NCBI RefSeq assembly: GCF_021155765.1
Contig: NC_060112.1
Location: 8,990,001 to 9,054,000, forward strand
Reading direction: 5' to 3'
Source: Diprion similis
Lineage: Eukaryota > Arthropoda > Insecta > Hymenoptera > Diprionidae
DNA length: 64,000 nucleotides
In this document: piece by piece, positions 52,601 to 64,000 of the stretch
Layout: the number at the start of each line of letters is the position of its first letter
How positions within the stretch are numbered: the stretch's first letter is position 1
The notes under the pieces: model-generated
Seen by the model: the letters and a program-made list of their open reading frames with translations, nothing else
The model's database searches: none
What the model was told of the DNA's origin: nothing
Program-made: the position numbers and the translations under genes

Positions 52601-53843
52601 ATATTGAAGCCTACATCGTCAATAAAATCAATATAACAAATATACAAAATATGTATAATAAATAAATACCAATTTCGCCTCATGAGTGATAATTCACTTG
52701 TTCCTGTCACTCCCTAGAACTAGACTGTGCGTTCATATTTTTAATCTTGTTTACCAATTACGTAATAAAATAGCTATAAAATGTAGAATCTAACGTTAAA
52801 GAATATATTCACCATTGACTGTTCAGGTAGATGCCATTTTAGTGAATATATTCGGAGGAATCATGAAATGTGATATTGTGGCTCAGGGACTCATTGCTGC
52901 ATCAACCGAGCTCAAAATTGATATTCCCATAGTAGTAAGATTACAGGTAAGACCATATCACATAATAAAATATCCCAAATTAATACACTATGACTCATGA
53001 GTATCTCAACTCTTACGCTGCACACCAGTGTTACATAACACTGATGTCACATCGGAGACATCGATTCAAATAACTTGATAAATATGTGGGATACTATTTA
53101 ACTATTATATTTCAAAATAAATTAGTTATTTTTAGCAAAATAAAATTTTGAATACGAATAAAAGTTCTAAATTCAGCCGGCGTTGGATACGGAAATTGTA
53201 GGGTTCCGTTTGAGCTCTGCATCTATCGAAATTGAATTCCACATTTTCAACACAGATTGTTGTAGAGAAGAGAATGCAGACGAGGTCTGCTGCTATTGTT
53301 TGACCGTAATTAACGTGCAAAGTTTACTGTTAAGATCACTATAATATTGCTAAATATAATAGATTTACTAGTATCAATAACGAAATTATTACCGTAAATA
53401 AGAAAGTACCTGAATTATTGCTAGCAATAGTAAATCTTTATTACAACAATAAAAATTTGGTATCCTAATTAGTGAGATTGAAAAAAAATATAATAGCTGT
53501 ATGATTATTTGATTTCTGTGGGCATCATAATTTTTAAGCGATAAACGTAAAAAAAATAGTTAAACAGTTCTTGGACCCCGTCCTTCAAGAGTATGAAATT
53601 GTCATTTGATCAAATATATATTGAAAATCTATTTCCTTCCAGGGAACTAATGTCAAAGAGGCAAAGGCTCTAATGGCGGCAGAAAAAGGGGCTAAAATAG
53701 TCTCAAACGATGACCTTTCAGCTGCAGCTTATACCGTTGTCACAATGTCGAAGATTGTAAAATTGGCAAGATCCATTAACGTGAAGCTTAAGATGGAAGT
53801 ACAAGATGAAGGCGAAAGCTCCAGCCGAAAAAAGTGTCAATAA
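46624..53843 (+). CDS. SUCLA2: Succinyl-CoA synthetase beta subunit, ADP-forming (copy 2, diverged paralogue)
   Basis: Seven exons: 46624-46680, 47895-48145, 49631-49793, 50140-50407, 51444-51748, 52827-52946 and 53643-53843, giving 454 aa in phase. Exons 3, 5 and 6 have exactly the lengths of copy 1 (163, 305 and 120 bp); the others differ by whole codons, and all intron phases agree. The ATP-grasp sequence [48 protein letters not shown] and NFLDLGGGA are kept, so catalysis looks possible. The N-terminus ([19 protein letters not shown]) is basic and lacks acidic residues, as in mitochondrial presequences. The end departs from copy 1: the DDL-E-AAR helix reads [17 protein letters not shown], followed by a hydrophilic tail ending [10 protein letters not shown]. 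The stop codon sits inside an AATAAA. Role and tissue of expression are unknown; a tissue-specific isoform is the simplest guess. Confidence 0.9.
47478..47541. repeat. Short palindrome
   Basis: TTAGTGTTATTAAAATAT pairs with ATAATATTTATAACACTAAT across a loop of about 20 bp in SUCLA2-2 intron 1. Confidence 0.45.
48366..48811. repeat. Block bounded by poly-T and poly-A tracts
   Basis: Twenty T at 48366-48385 and twenty-four A at 48788-48811 bracket about 400 bp that are richer in GC than the surrounding intron. The word GGTATCTGACCTCCTGG just inside the left tract resembles the end of the element at 48862. This may be a composite or nested insertion. Confidence 0.45.
48862..49307. mobile_element. 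MITE-like element in SUCLA2-2 intron 2
   Basis: The left end GAGTATCAGACCTCCGGATC, continuing to a GATTCTGCCGAAACTTTT segment, matches the reverse complement of the right end, GGGTATCAGACCTCCGCATC with GGATTTTGCTGAAACTTC. The arms are about 40 bp and the element about 445 bp. No transposase is encoded, so it is non-autonomous. A target duplication is not obvious. Confidence 0.55.
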
Positions 53844-53844
53844 A
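53839..53844 (+). terminator. Polyadenylation hexamer overlapping the SUCLA2-2 stop codon
   Basis: The last sense codon CAA and the stop TAA, with the next A, spell AATAAA. If used, it would leave almost no 3' UTR; a later signal is possible. Confidence 0.35.
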
Positions 53845-54439
53845 ATAATAGAAATACCTTCCACATTTTTGCCCAAACGATAGAAGTAGTCTAATACACT
53901 TCGCCGACCCAAGCGCGACACTTATTCGTTTGTGAAACATATCATTGTTGTGCACCGTTGCTCTAACTGTATTCGCGGGCGAGTGTGGCAAAGTTTTTAA
54001 TTTGGTACTTTATTTCAGCAAGCTCGCATAAATTGACAAAATTAGTTACGTACCTTGAGGCTCATTATTGTGTAGGAGTATCTATTAAAGACTTTCTCTA
54101 GTACGAACTTTTCAGAAAGATTTGTCCTGACTGTAATAACTGAAGCGATGGTAAAAGTGAATTTATTGTAAAAAGTGAACATATGCAGGTTGATTAAATA
54201 TACGCATATGTCAGTCTTAACTCGAATTTAATTCGGACTGTGCTATGTACAGTGTTACCCCATCATAATTTAACCCATCCTGGGTCTAGAAAATCGGTGC
54301 CTCACTCACAGCCTTACTGAAAAAATTCAGTACGATTTGATAGATCACAAGTTGGTACTAAAGACTATCGCAGCGAATAGGATTCGTTTACACGTTAAAA
54401 ATGATAAGTGTATTGCGAGGGATTGATAAAAAATAACTG

Positions 54440-54830
54440 GGTGTATATATATACCCTGTAATCTTATTTAATCTTTTTTTATCTCTTGTAATCTCATAGG
54501 ATTCTTTTAATTTTTTTTTATTCATTGTAATCCCTTGTAATATTTTGCTATCACTATGCATTCATCATTTTACCTTCGCAATTCTTGAAATCCCTATAAT
54601 CTTCGTAATCACTTTTAATGTTTGTAATCCCTTGTGAATCCTTGTAATCTTGTGGAGTTCCTTAGTAGTCTTTACGCCATCATTGAAAACCTTAAAACCC
54701 TGGTAATCATTGTAATTACTTTGTAATCTTTGTAATCTTTTTGTAATTTATACCATCTCACTTTAATCCTATCAATCTACGTGTAATTCGTGCAAAATTT
54801 GTAATCACTTTTGGAGACACATACACAAAG
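54440..54830. repeat. Degenerate TTGTAATC tandem array
   Basis: Dozens of imperfect copies of TTTGTAATC/CTTGTAATC follow one another downstream of SUCLA2-2, interspersed with variants such as CATTGTAATTACTTTGTAATC. Confidence 0.7.
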
Positions 54831-55536
54831 TGAAATTAAAGTAAGACGACTAATATTTGAAGCAACAGAAAGGAAAGCATCAAGAATAACCGATACTAAC
54901 TGAAACTATCAGAGGCAGAAACTTCATTGTTTATCAAATAAAAATAGCATGATTCAAAAATGTAAGTTCCATTTTGTATAATTATTAGTTTATTACAGGT
55001 AGTGTATATTCAGGTAAGTACAAATGTTCTGGTCTTTCACAGACGTTTTCTTATTGAATATGAAAGTCTGACAACGAGATCACTCAGCACGTAAGTTATC
55101 ATATGATGTGTATCGTATAATAGAAATGTGAATTAAGGATGCGTATGCGTGACAGAACTTCAATGCAGGAATTATGATACAAAGCAATTGAGTACTTAAG
55201 AAATATAAAGAAACAATTTTCTGAGATTACACGCCTGTCCATATACTGTAACGGTTGTTAGAGGAAATAGCTGGATTAATTTAAAACCACCAAAATCTCT
55301 TATAATCAATTGTTGAATGATTTCAAAATATACTCCATTAGTTTAGTCACCATAATCGGATTACCGAAGGATGGGCGAGAAAATGTTCTAACGCTAAGCG
55401 CATTTCAGTATACTATAGTAGAATATCAAACAGTGCACAGAATAAAAGCTATTACTCAACGGATCTAATAACATGAATATCACCTTGTTCGAACATCTAG
55501 TTTGTATTTATTTCGTTTCATATTATCATTATCACA

Positions 55537-55870
55537 ATTGTAACGGGTAATTATCCCGTACTAATTCTGGGAGAAGAAGGAAGGGACGAGAGACAGGGAT
55601 GTGGGAGGGAATGAAAGGTGAAGGGAAAAGGTTGCCAGCTGCGAAAACCACGGTCTAACCTTAGTGGGATCACCGGGTTGATGTCTCCTTCCTATCTCTC
55701 GGATGGAGTGCGTGTTGCGATGGTTTCTTCTCTCTAAGATATCTCTTGGAGGAAAAACGGTGTGTCCGGTGGGAGCACTGTTAACAGAGTGAGTCTCCTC
55801 TCGGCGAAACTTTTCCAGGTTCGTTCGGTCATGGTTGGCTCCGCTCCGAGGGTTTGGGGGTATTGTAACG
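55537..55870. mobile_element. GC-rich insertion flanked by a 9-bp direct repeat
   Basis: ATTGTAACG occurs at 55537-55545 and again at 55862-55870. The 316 bp between are much richer in G and C than the flanks, carry no long open frame, and start with GGTAATTATCCCG. The pattern fits an inserted non-autonomous element or a solo LTR beginning TGTAACGGG. It ends about 65 bp beyond the SLC22 stop codon and may supply part of that gene's 3' UTR. Confidence 0.45.
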
Positions 55871-55935
55871 TGTATTTAGTGGTTCAATGTCACAAAATAC
55901 TTAATATACGGTGTGATCTAGTAAGGTAGGGATAT

Positions 55936-58900
55936 TCAAATTGGCCTAGACTTTTTTCCAGTACAAGGTACAGACCAAAACTTTTGCTCCCTACCGAAGT
56001 CTTCACCTTCTTGAAGGGTCTGTGGTAAGTCCTCCCCCATAGTTTCGGGTAAATGCAACACTAGAATTGCTGCTACAAGTGACACTACCGTAAGCGTTAT
56101 CATAGGTAGTTTGTCCCATATGTGTGCCTGTATAATAAAATTATTGCAGTCAAATCAACAATTTTGCAATGGATGCAGCTTTTCTTAGCTTAGAAATGAC
56201 TGAATTTTTTATTTCATCAATCACGTAGTTAGTAAGTATTTAGACTTGAAAGAAAATACTTAACAAAGTTCAAATGGATACTATATGACTTTTGTAATGT
56301 ACTGACATCAACTCGCAGTTCCTTACCATTTCAACAACGTAAGGTGCCATCGAATGTGCTATGATGCCGAATATATGAACAAGGGCAACGCCTTGGGCAC
56401 GAGCGGGTGTCGGTAATACTTCAGCCGCAAATTGCAGAGCAATGTTTGCTGCCATATTCAAGAAAAACCTAGCAGTCACTGCAAGTACCAATGATGCAGT
56501 ACCTAAAACGTGAAAAACTTACGTCAAATAATATCGATAAAATCTGGTCATGCAACGATTTGTAAAATTGAAAGAGCAAGCTTTTACCAATTAAGTAACA
56601 TGAAGAGTAATCAGAAATCAAGATTTATGTGAACAATACTAGGATGAACCACTATTTTTCTGTGAATATTTTTATATTTAGACGATATTTGTTGTTCGAA
56701 ATTTTCAGGACTAACAACAACAACAACGTAATTTTATAATTGTAGTATAATAATATTTTCGAAAGTCTTGAAATACGAGTTTTAAATTGTGGTAAACAAT
56801 TAACGTGACGGTAGCCGGATACACACCTGTCGTTATGAATATCATTAAAAAACTGCAAACGGCTGTCAAAATTGTTGGAACGAAAGAGCAAGCACGTCTG
56901 CCCCATCGATCTAATATCAGAATAAGAAGAATCCCAGCAGGAAACTCAGTTGCGCTTGTAAGTGTAAATGACAGAAATACGGATTCTGATAGCGATTCCA
57001 GGGAATAAACGTGTCCATCAAAAGCCAATGCAATCAGTGCCCTAGAAATTATTTATTCATTGTAATCAATCAAGGGCACGTGCATAATTGGTTCGAAAAC
57101 CAATGTAAACCACATTCGAAGCAAGTGCATTTTTATGAACCCACTATAGGGGACAACGCGCAAAATTAGCTATATCGCGAATAGAAAATAAAAATATCCT
57201 CATTCCTTATGAGTTATAGCACAATCAAATAAAATTAAAAAAAAAAAAAACATCATTTATGCGGTTTAGAATTCGAGACATCGGCGATTTTAATTTGTCG
57301 TGGATCATTTAGATCGTTATCAAGGACGAGATCGTGAAGTGATAAGATTGCATTCTGCGTCATATGTGACTAAAGTTGGTTGTAACAAAAATATCAAGTC
57401 GAAAAAAAATTGTATACGCGAAAACTACATGTTAAAAAATATACAAAAAATCACAAAATATTATTGAATAAAGAATTTAATTAATAATCGATGAAGCTCT
57501 GAGTCTAATTGTAAGATCATTCGAAACTTTTTAGAATACTCCACATACAGGCTAGTCGATATCTAGTTATTTACACACTTACCAGAACACAGTCACAAGA
57601 ATCGTATGTTTTGCCAAGCGTCGTGTTTTAAATAAGTCCAGGACTGTAGCCGTTTGCTCCTCACAGTCCCCTTTCTCCTGATTGGTCTGTATAAAATTGC
57701 TCAAGTATTACAGAAAAGTATGAAGAGACTAGCAATGTGGATTTTTCTGTTATGTTTATATGTATATCCATCGGTTATATATCTATGGTACGTGTGTGTA
57801 CAGGCAGTGTCGGATTGATACTCCTGAATTATATATGGTCATACATACTAACCATAAAGGCATCGTAAATAGCAGGATCTGGAGTCTTTTTATTGAATAG
57901 TGCTATTCTTTTGAGTTTTGTTACAACTTTGTCTGCCATACCAGAGGCCAAGTACCACCTTTAACAATGAAAGATTTATTTAGCAGAAGTAACAACTATA
58001 CACAGTATTATTTAGTCGAAATTTATACAAAATATGTTCACGTCTCTACAAAGGAGCTATTCAAACAGGAAGACCCATACAAGTATAAGGACGTATTTTT
58101 TTTTTAATCCGCAATAACGGTCATTGAGGAGCGAGTACTTAATAAGTTTTTATAAACCCTTTCAAACGTTGACCAGAAATTTCCCGGTCAACATTTTGTG
58201 CTTTGTGTCGTTTATATCCGTCAGTTTTACTCAATTAGACGGTAAATTGATATTCTCCTCACCTGGCACTTTCTGGAAGTATCCATGGCGTGACTATGGC
58301 ACTTAGAAGTGGAATTGCAAACACATAGCATAGAATTCTCCAGTCTGCGACGAAGTAGGCTATCCACGGTAAAATTGTACTAGACAGTGCAAAGTAAAAT
58401 CCAAAGGCACCATTAACGACTAGACTACGTTTGTTCACTGCCACGTACTCCAGTACTAATCAGTCAAAAACAAATTAATTAATATCAGTAGTGGTTGTTG
58501 TACGATTCAATTGACCACATCGCATCAAATTGCACAAACTTTTTATTGAGAGTCGACACTGGTTTTCCAATGCACTTGCTCATTTATGTTCATCAATAAA
58601 ATACTCATCAGCTGTGCCCCCTTATGAATGCCAGTATCACAGTTTTGTCCGAATTACAGTAGAAACTACTGTACTAATTACCAACTACTTCTAGATGCTA
58701 CTTTTAATGACAACAGTCGTAATTTAATTCTAGTCTAGCTCTCAGTACATACCGACAATTTTCTGTAAATTTGACTCTCCGCATCCTACAGCAGATCCAC
58801 TACAGGCATACACGGCGTGCGTTACTTCCGGTTTCAAGGAAGTACACTGTAATAAAAATGTCAAAGGCAGCTTAGATATACATGGAATATGCCTGTGGTG

Positions 58901-61900
58901 GATCTGCTACAAGATATGCAGTGTTTGAATTCACAGAATAGTCAGAGTACTTTGATGCACGTATGCCATGCTATATTTCAATTGAATGAAGTGAAATTAC
59001 TCTGGTTCGAGATTTTGTAATTGTCTGGTAAACGGAAACATGAAACTGATTTTACTATAAGCTCACTGCTTCATATGCGGCCTTTCCACATTTGATTGCG
59101 GAGTTGCAAGAAATGCAACATTTCAGTAATGCGTTTAGTGAATCGTATAAATATTTTTCGGCACGTGACCGAATCTTCATCACACTTTGTAAGTTGAAAG
59201 TGTGCAAGCAAAGTATGATACGTGAACTCAACGCGTTGATCCTACTTTTCTCGAAGATCACAATCAGCTATTTAGTTTCCATTTTCCCAGGTTCGGTTTA
59301 AGAAAATTTTTTACTATCATTAACATCAAATTTCATACACACACAGCAGTTGTCAATACATACCCCATTTCCACGGAATCTTCATTCGGCAGTTCTCAGA
59401 AATGATCCCCGTCCAGTACCGAATCCAGGCTCATATTGCTTGGATTGTATATTCACATCTCAAGCAAGTTCATAGACTTTTGAACATTGTTAAAATTAGG
59501 AAAGTAATGTATAATTACCAATAATCAAAGGGATGTTGATGCAGTTGTCAAACGATAGTCCAGCGAAAAATCTGATTAAGGCAAAGCTCCAAAAGGAATT
59601 AGCATAGGCGGTGGCTACTGTAGCAAGTAAACCTACTCCATTGCAAATAACGAGGGCGGGGATTCGCCCTTTGTGGTCCGCAAGCCATCCGAAGAGTATA
59701 CCACCAACGATCGATCCACAGAAGAATATTGATCGGGCAGTGGAGACCAAGTAAGAACGTTCGCAAACCCAATCGAGCTAGTAAAAATATTAATATCACT
59801 TGTTATGTCCATTACAATATTTTTTTGTATGTGTATCCTTTTAGTTTGAAGATAATGCCAAGATCTTGTAAAAAAAAAAATTTCCGTAGACCAGTTTTTC
59901 TTTTATTGTGCAGCAGTTTAAAAAGCTTCTACCCCATAGAACTACGCATCATTTTTTTGATTCGTTCAGGTTTCCAAAATTTAGAATTTGCAGATCATAC
60001 AGCTTTGGACCAACATACATGAAACACGTTGTATTCCTATCTTTTTCTTACATTTGGCTAATGCTACCTAACATGAAGCTACCTGTGTATCTGTGTTTCT
60101 CAACTATACAGCTACAAACCATCGTCTCGACAATACAAATATATTGTATGAATGTGGCCTCAATCGATCAAGTCGTTCAGAAGTTACACGATCACAACAA
60201 CGCACAGAAGAGTTATATATACTTAAAGATCAATATACAGCTTGTATGCAGAATGATGGACTATCCCATGACTATCCAGACTATCTATTTGCTGCATTGA
60301 AAGTGCTATCCTAAACAGTATCGATCACACTATAATCATTGAAGATTTCGTCAGCGCAAAAATTCGGAGGACAACCTTGTAAGCAACGAATTTTAATTTT
60401 TTCTGACAGCGTTGGATAATTTTATCGTCATTTTTATGATCTTAGATCTCGGATGTTCTGGTCACTCAACTACTATTATACAGGGTGTCACAAAAGTAAC
60501 GGGACGGCTGAATATTTCTTCAGATATTTTTCAAAGAGGCCGAAGTCAAGTTTTTTTTTATTCCACGAAAACCCCCTTTTTTGACATCGGGAATCGATAG
60601 GGCGTGAAATTTTACATTCAAGTATGTAAAACCAAAAATGTATCCGTGACCCCTCGTGACAACCCGTGTGATCGCCACCCTGACTTAGGCGCAAACTTCA
60701 CACTCGTCGCAATTGTCAACTTTTGTCTCTTGTTACATAATATGCTATTCATACACGAAGAACGGCCGCGCCGTTTCGAATAACACCGGTGTATAAGTAA
60801 AATAAGTCCGTGTCGAATGATAGCATACCAAATACTAGGGAAGAGCTGTGTAGAATACTTTCGTGTAGAATAATACTTGAGAAAGATAATTTTGTGTTCA
60901 AGAATGTCGTGTGGAATAAGGTTGGCTGCACTATGTTTGTGTGCGAAACGGTCTAATGCGAATCATGATGACGTGAAAACGGACCCTCTGTATTGCAGCT
61001 ATCTTGAAGTGATTATAAAGTGCACATTCATTTTGAATTCCACGAGAGGATTTTTGTCAAGCATTAGTTTAGTCTATAACCCCCTACATCTGCCTGACAT
61101 AAGTCCACCATCTTGGCCACACTTGTTGTTTTGCTTAATTCTGATACTATAAATCTATTCAATTTGTTATTGAATTATTCACAAGCTTATACACTAAAGC
61201 AAATGTTAAATAAAACCTTCAAATATCCAATTGTTTGAAAACATATTTTTATGGTAAGCGGAGGCATTCAATTATTTTTTATAAACGACTTACCTCGGCA
61301 GCCAAGCTCATGTACGGAACCGTCGTCAAGTTATACTCCCAAGTGGTACAACTCACTAAAGAGCTGTTGTCCTTAGCATTACTGTCATTCCACCGTTGAC
61401 AAGTGTCATAAGGTGGATCTTTATTTAACTGTGGTATATTCTCGTTACGTCTACAACAGTGAAAAAGCTTTGATACTATTTTTATTGGTATGTTTGTTAC
61501 TTATATATGAGTGCCTGAGTGGTCTTGTCACGCGTACACAAGTGACTTCTTTCTAGCATGGGTTGTTTATAAAATGACAAAGCCAAAATGGCAAACCACG
61601 ATGATCTATGACTGGACGAAGAAGATGTTGACACTTCTAATTTTTCCATTGCTATCCAAAAAGATAACGAAGTAGACGCTATGTCAGTAATAAATAATAT
61701 AAAGGCATAGTTTGAAAGTCCATACTCCACGCAAGATGATTAATTTTTTCAGTAAAGACAATATATGAATGTACCTTTTTTACATTTATCTGAGAACGTG
61801 AAAATTGTAAATATGTTTGAAGATGTTGAAAAAAAAAATGATAATATTATGAGTGCTGTTTTAATCAAGTTTTAAATTGAAAATTACTAAATGAGCTATG

Positions 61901-62655
61901 TAATAACAGGGGGCAAGGTGTTACATGAATGTGATTACTTGTGACAAGGACGCGGGGGAGTCAAAAACCATACAATTTGTGTGACGTAATTTATGGATAA
62001 CCCCTTAATCTTTCGCGCCGCTCTACAGACAAAGATCGCAATATGCATAACTATATGGGTAATTGTGACTTCATATTTGAACAATTCTCTCTTTGAAATG
62101 TTTGCTATCGTTAGATATACTTATAATTAATAACTATTCAATTGATGTATAAAAAAGTATATTTATAAATATTCAACAAGATCTTGAAAAAGTGGCACAG
62201 TGCTCATTATGCGAGTTAAATCGTCGATTCAATTTTGCCCACCACGTTGCCGGACTTTACTCGGAACCTCTCCGCTGACAGTAAAGGTAGTATATCGGCT
62301 TGAGAGTCAACTTTCAACTATTTCACATTAAATCTTCTGTTCGTTAAAACCTGAAAGGTAAAATTAAATATAAAAGAATGTACCTTTCCTCGATTGTTAA
62401 GTTTCCTAATCCATCAACGTGGCACCAATGTGTTTCAGGAACCAAAGTGATGAAAATTTGCCCAAAATAAAGCACAGAGTACGTAAAACAATATGGAATT
62501 AACGAGACTAGTAAGAGCCACTGATAAAACCCAAAATCTCCAACGTGTGGCAGCATATCATCAAAAGATTTCAAGTTGAGTCTCAGAGGTTCGGTACTTT
62601 CGATGTCGCTTCCTTGGGGGTCACCCGGCCTTCGATTATTAGGACGACTCTTCAT
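55936..62655 (-). CDS. SLC22-type organic cation/carnitine transporter (major facilitator superfamily)
   Basis: Nine exons on the minus strand: 62655-62384, 61450-61294, 59777-59519, 58455-58263, 57958-57853, 57686-57583, 57041-56827, 56502-56327 and 56127-55936. They give 557 aa, typical for SLC22. The start ATG is preceded by an in-frame TAG four codons upstream. FDDMLPHVGDFGFYQW is the family's N-terminal signature, followed by TM1. A cysteine-containing outer loop holds SCTTWEYN, then LDWVCERSYLVS. The conserved MFS loops are GWLADHKGRIPA and LDRWGRRA, and the PESARW signature ends the first half. The last loop has LPTPARAQG, and the protein ends LHLPETMGEDLP plus a basic tail. Such carriers move organic cations, carnitine or related solutes across the plasma membrane; the substrate cannot be read from the sequence. 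Confidence 0.92.
60481..60682. mobile_element. Short element with CAGGGTG termini in the SLC22 gene
   Basis: CAGGGTGTCACAAAAGTAAC at 60481 and CACCCTG at 60676-60682 form terminal inverted repeats of at least 7 bp around about 200 bp. CAGGGTGTC-type ends are a recurrent signature of non-autonomous DNA elements in insect genomes (recalled, not searched). It lies in the intron between SLC22 exons 2 and 3. Confidence 0.45.
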
Positions 62656-64000
62656 ACTTGCTACGGGCTAAGTATCTTGCCAGTTACACGTTTAGCTGTG
62701 AAAAAAAATCCCCCGATTAAAAATCAATGGTAAAACAAACAATAAGTGAATAGAATTTATTGCCCCAAGAGAACTAACCCTGTTTTACTGATTCGTTTTA
62801 CGCAAGGTTAGCTATTTAAAGTGTCGCAAGGTAATAGATTGAAGTGAGCTGTTTCACCAAACATATCTATGACTTACTCGCATATGAGCTAATTGTTTGG
62901 GAGAATGCACTTCAAGAATTCAGGAATATTTCTTTCCTGACAAATTAATTCAGCGAAAAATTCAAAGTTTCCAAACTACATTCGACCCCTTAATGAGATT
63001 TAGAAACGTTTTTCTACACTAACGGACCAGTATACATTCTAGAATTTCCAGGGAAAGAGAAAGTCTTCGAGAAATCTGAAAATCTAAGGTATTTTTTATT
63101 TTCATTCACTTTCAGATCTCGTCATGTTATTTTGTATATTATGACTCCAAAATTTACTCAAAACTAAAACTGTTTCACCAACAATTTTTTCGTACCGTTA
63201 CTCATAGTCGATACATTAATTTCTAATAAAAATTTTCTATTGTAAATTGTACGAAGAATTTTACTAATGAAATTGTATATACTTTGTATTGATAATATTG
63301 AGGAATAGATGTTGCTGATTGCAAATAAGTGCAATTGGGAGGACCGTGAGCGCTCAAGGTCTCTAGTTTCAGGCCGGATCGAGATAGTAGGATAGAAAAG
63401 AGCCTAAACAGATACTGTGAAAAATGTGGGAGAGTTAATAAGTATAAGTTGTAGATAACAGGCGATCAGAAAAGATAAGGGAAACGTGCGGCTGAAAGGC
63501 TAGACAGTATAATCAATAATTTCCGAGATATATTGTATTGAGAAACTAGGACATTCTCGATTTTCGAATATATTTCATCAGCTGCTAAATATTGAACACC
63601 TTTGAATTGAAATCTACAAAGTATTATACCTGCAGGATAAACTAACAATCGTCTTTCACAAAGTTGGAACCGGTTCTGATGAGAGGCTGAGGGTTCTGGG
63701 CAGGTCAATTACACGTGATTGTGGACCTAACTGTGTTGCCTAACTTGTTCTAGTCATCGGAGTGGCACAATAAGCTTCCAAGTTTCTACCAGTTTTTTTT
63801 TTCTAATACGATGTACAATGTACATACACAATCGAAAAATTGATGCAATAAAGAAGTTGCGTGATCCATCGTCTACGATGTAATCTTCAAATTCATGTCA
63901 ATAACATATTACGTGTACACCTCTAGAGGTGGATTCTGACCGATCAAGGCCATCGGTGTCGTCTGCTACGCAGGTTGAATAGATGGTAGCAGACATCCAG
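62656..64000. other. Upstream region of the SLC22 gene
   Basis: I see no gene here. The 5' UTR and promoter of the SLC22 gene should lie in this stretch. The minus-strand frame at 63466-63708 has no recognisable content. Confidence 0.45.

Noticed and set aside
30709-53843. One of the two beta subunits being the GTP-specific SUCLG2
   Set aside because: Both share exon structure and the MATMD, DPANFLD and C-terminal features with each other and with SUCLA2; the C-terminus of copy 1 matches SUCLA2.
58740-58850. Possible extra SLC22 exon
   Set aside because: The junction from 59519 to 58455 already restores the conserved NIPLII-VLEYVAVNKRS sequence in phase, leaving no room for another exon.

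Overview
This window is nuclear DNA from an insect, most likely a hymenopteran; that order is an inference from overall similarity of the gene products and the AT-rich, intron-rich layout. Genes are split by GT-AG introns, and there are no bacterial operons, CRISPR arrays or rRNA genes. I rebuilt six gene models from start to stop, plus a seventh (eIF2B delta) whose first exon is only a candidate. The splice phases close in every model, which is the main internal check on exon boundaries.

Layout. 611-2791 (-): peflin, a penta-EF-hand calcium protein. 7738-11578 (+): delta subunit of eIF2B, with a possible first coding exon at 3390-3458 that would place it head-to-head with peflin. 13037-15705 (-): ribosomal protein L19. 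16448-26561 (+): peroxisomal acyl-CoA oxidase (11 exons, 666 aa), divergent from RpL19. 30709-38287 (-): ADP-forming succinyl-CoA synthetase beta subunit (SUCLA2), 7 exons, 449 aa. 39705-43341 (+): an Arg/Gly/Ser-rich protein with a UAP56-binding motif, probably an mRNA export adaptor. 46624-53843 (+): a second, diverged SUCLA2 gene with the same seven-exon structure, 454 aa. 55936-62655 (-): an SLC22-type transporter, 9 exons, 557 aa.

The most notable feature is the pair of SUCLA2 paralogues in opposite orientation, flanking the export-adaptor gene. All intron phases and positions are kept, so the copy arose from genomic DNA and not by retroposition. Both copies keep the ATP-grasp and active-site motifs, but they differ at the N-terminus and strongly at the C-terminus. 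Four genes here (both SUCLA2 copies, acyl-CoA oxidase, SLC22 transporter) serve mitochondrial, peroxisomal or transport metabolism; the others serve translation, mRNA export and calcium signalling. I see no sign that they form one pathway.

Introns and intergenic DNA hold short inverted-repeat elements (MITE-like), a degenerate tandem repeat of about 167 bp, TTGTAATC-type low-complexity arrays, homopolymer tracts, a coding-like intron in eIF2B delta, and open-frame fragments that may be relics of a nested pseudogene inside an RpL19 intron. All functional calls rest on recognising protein families by eye; no database search was run.
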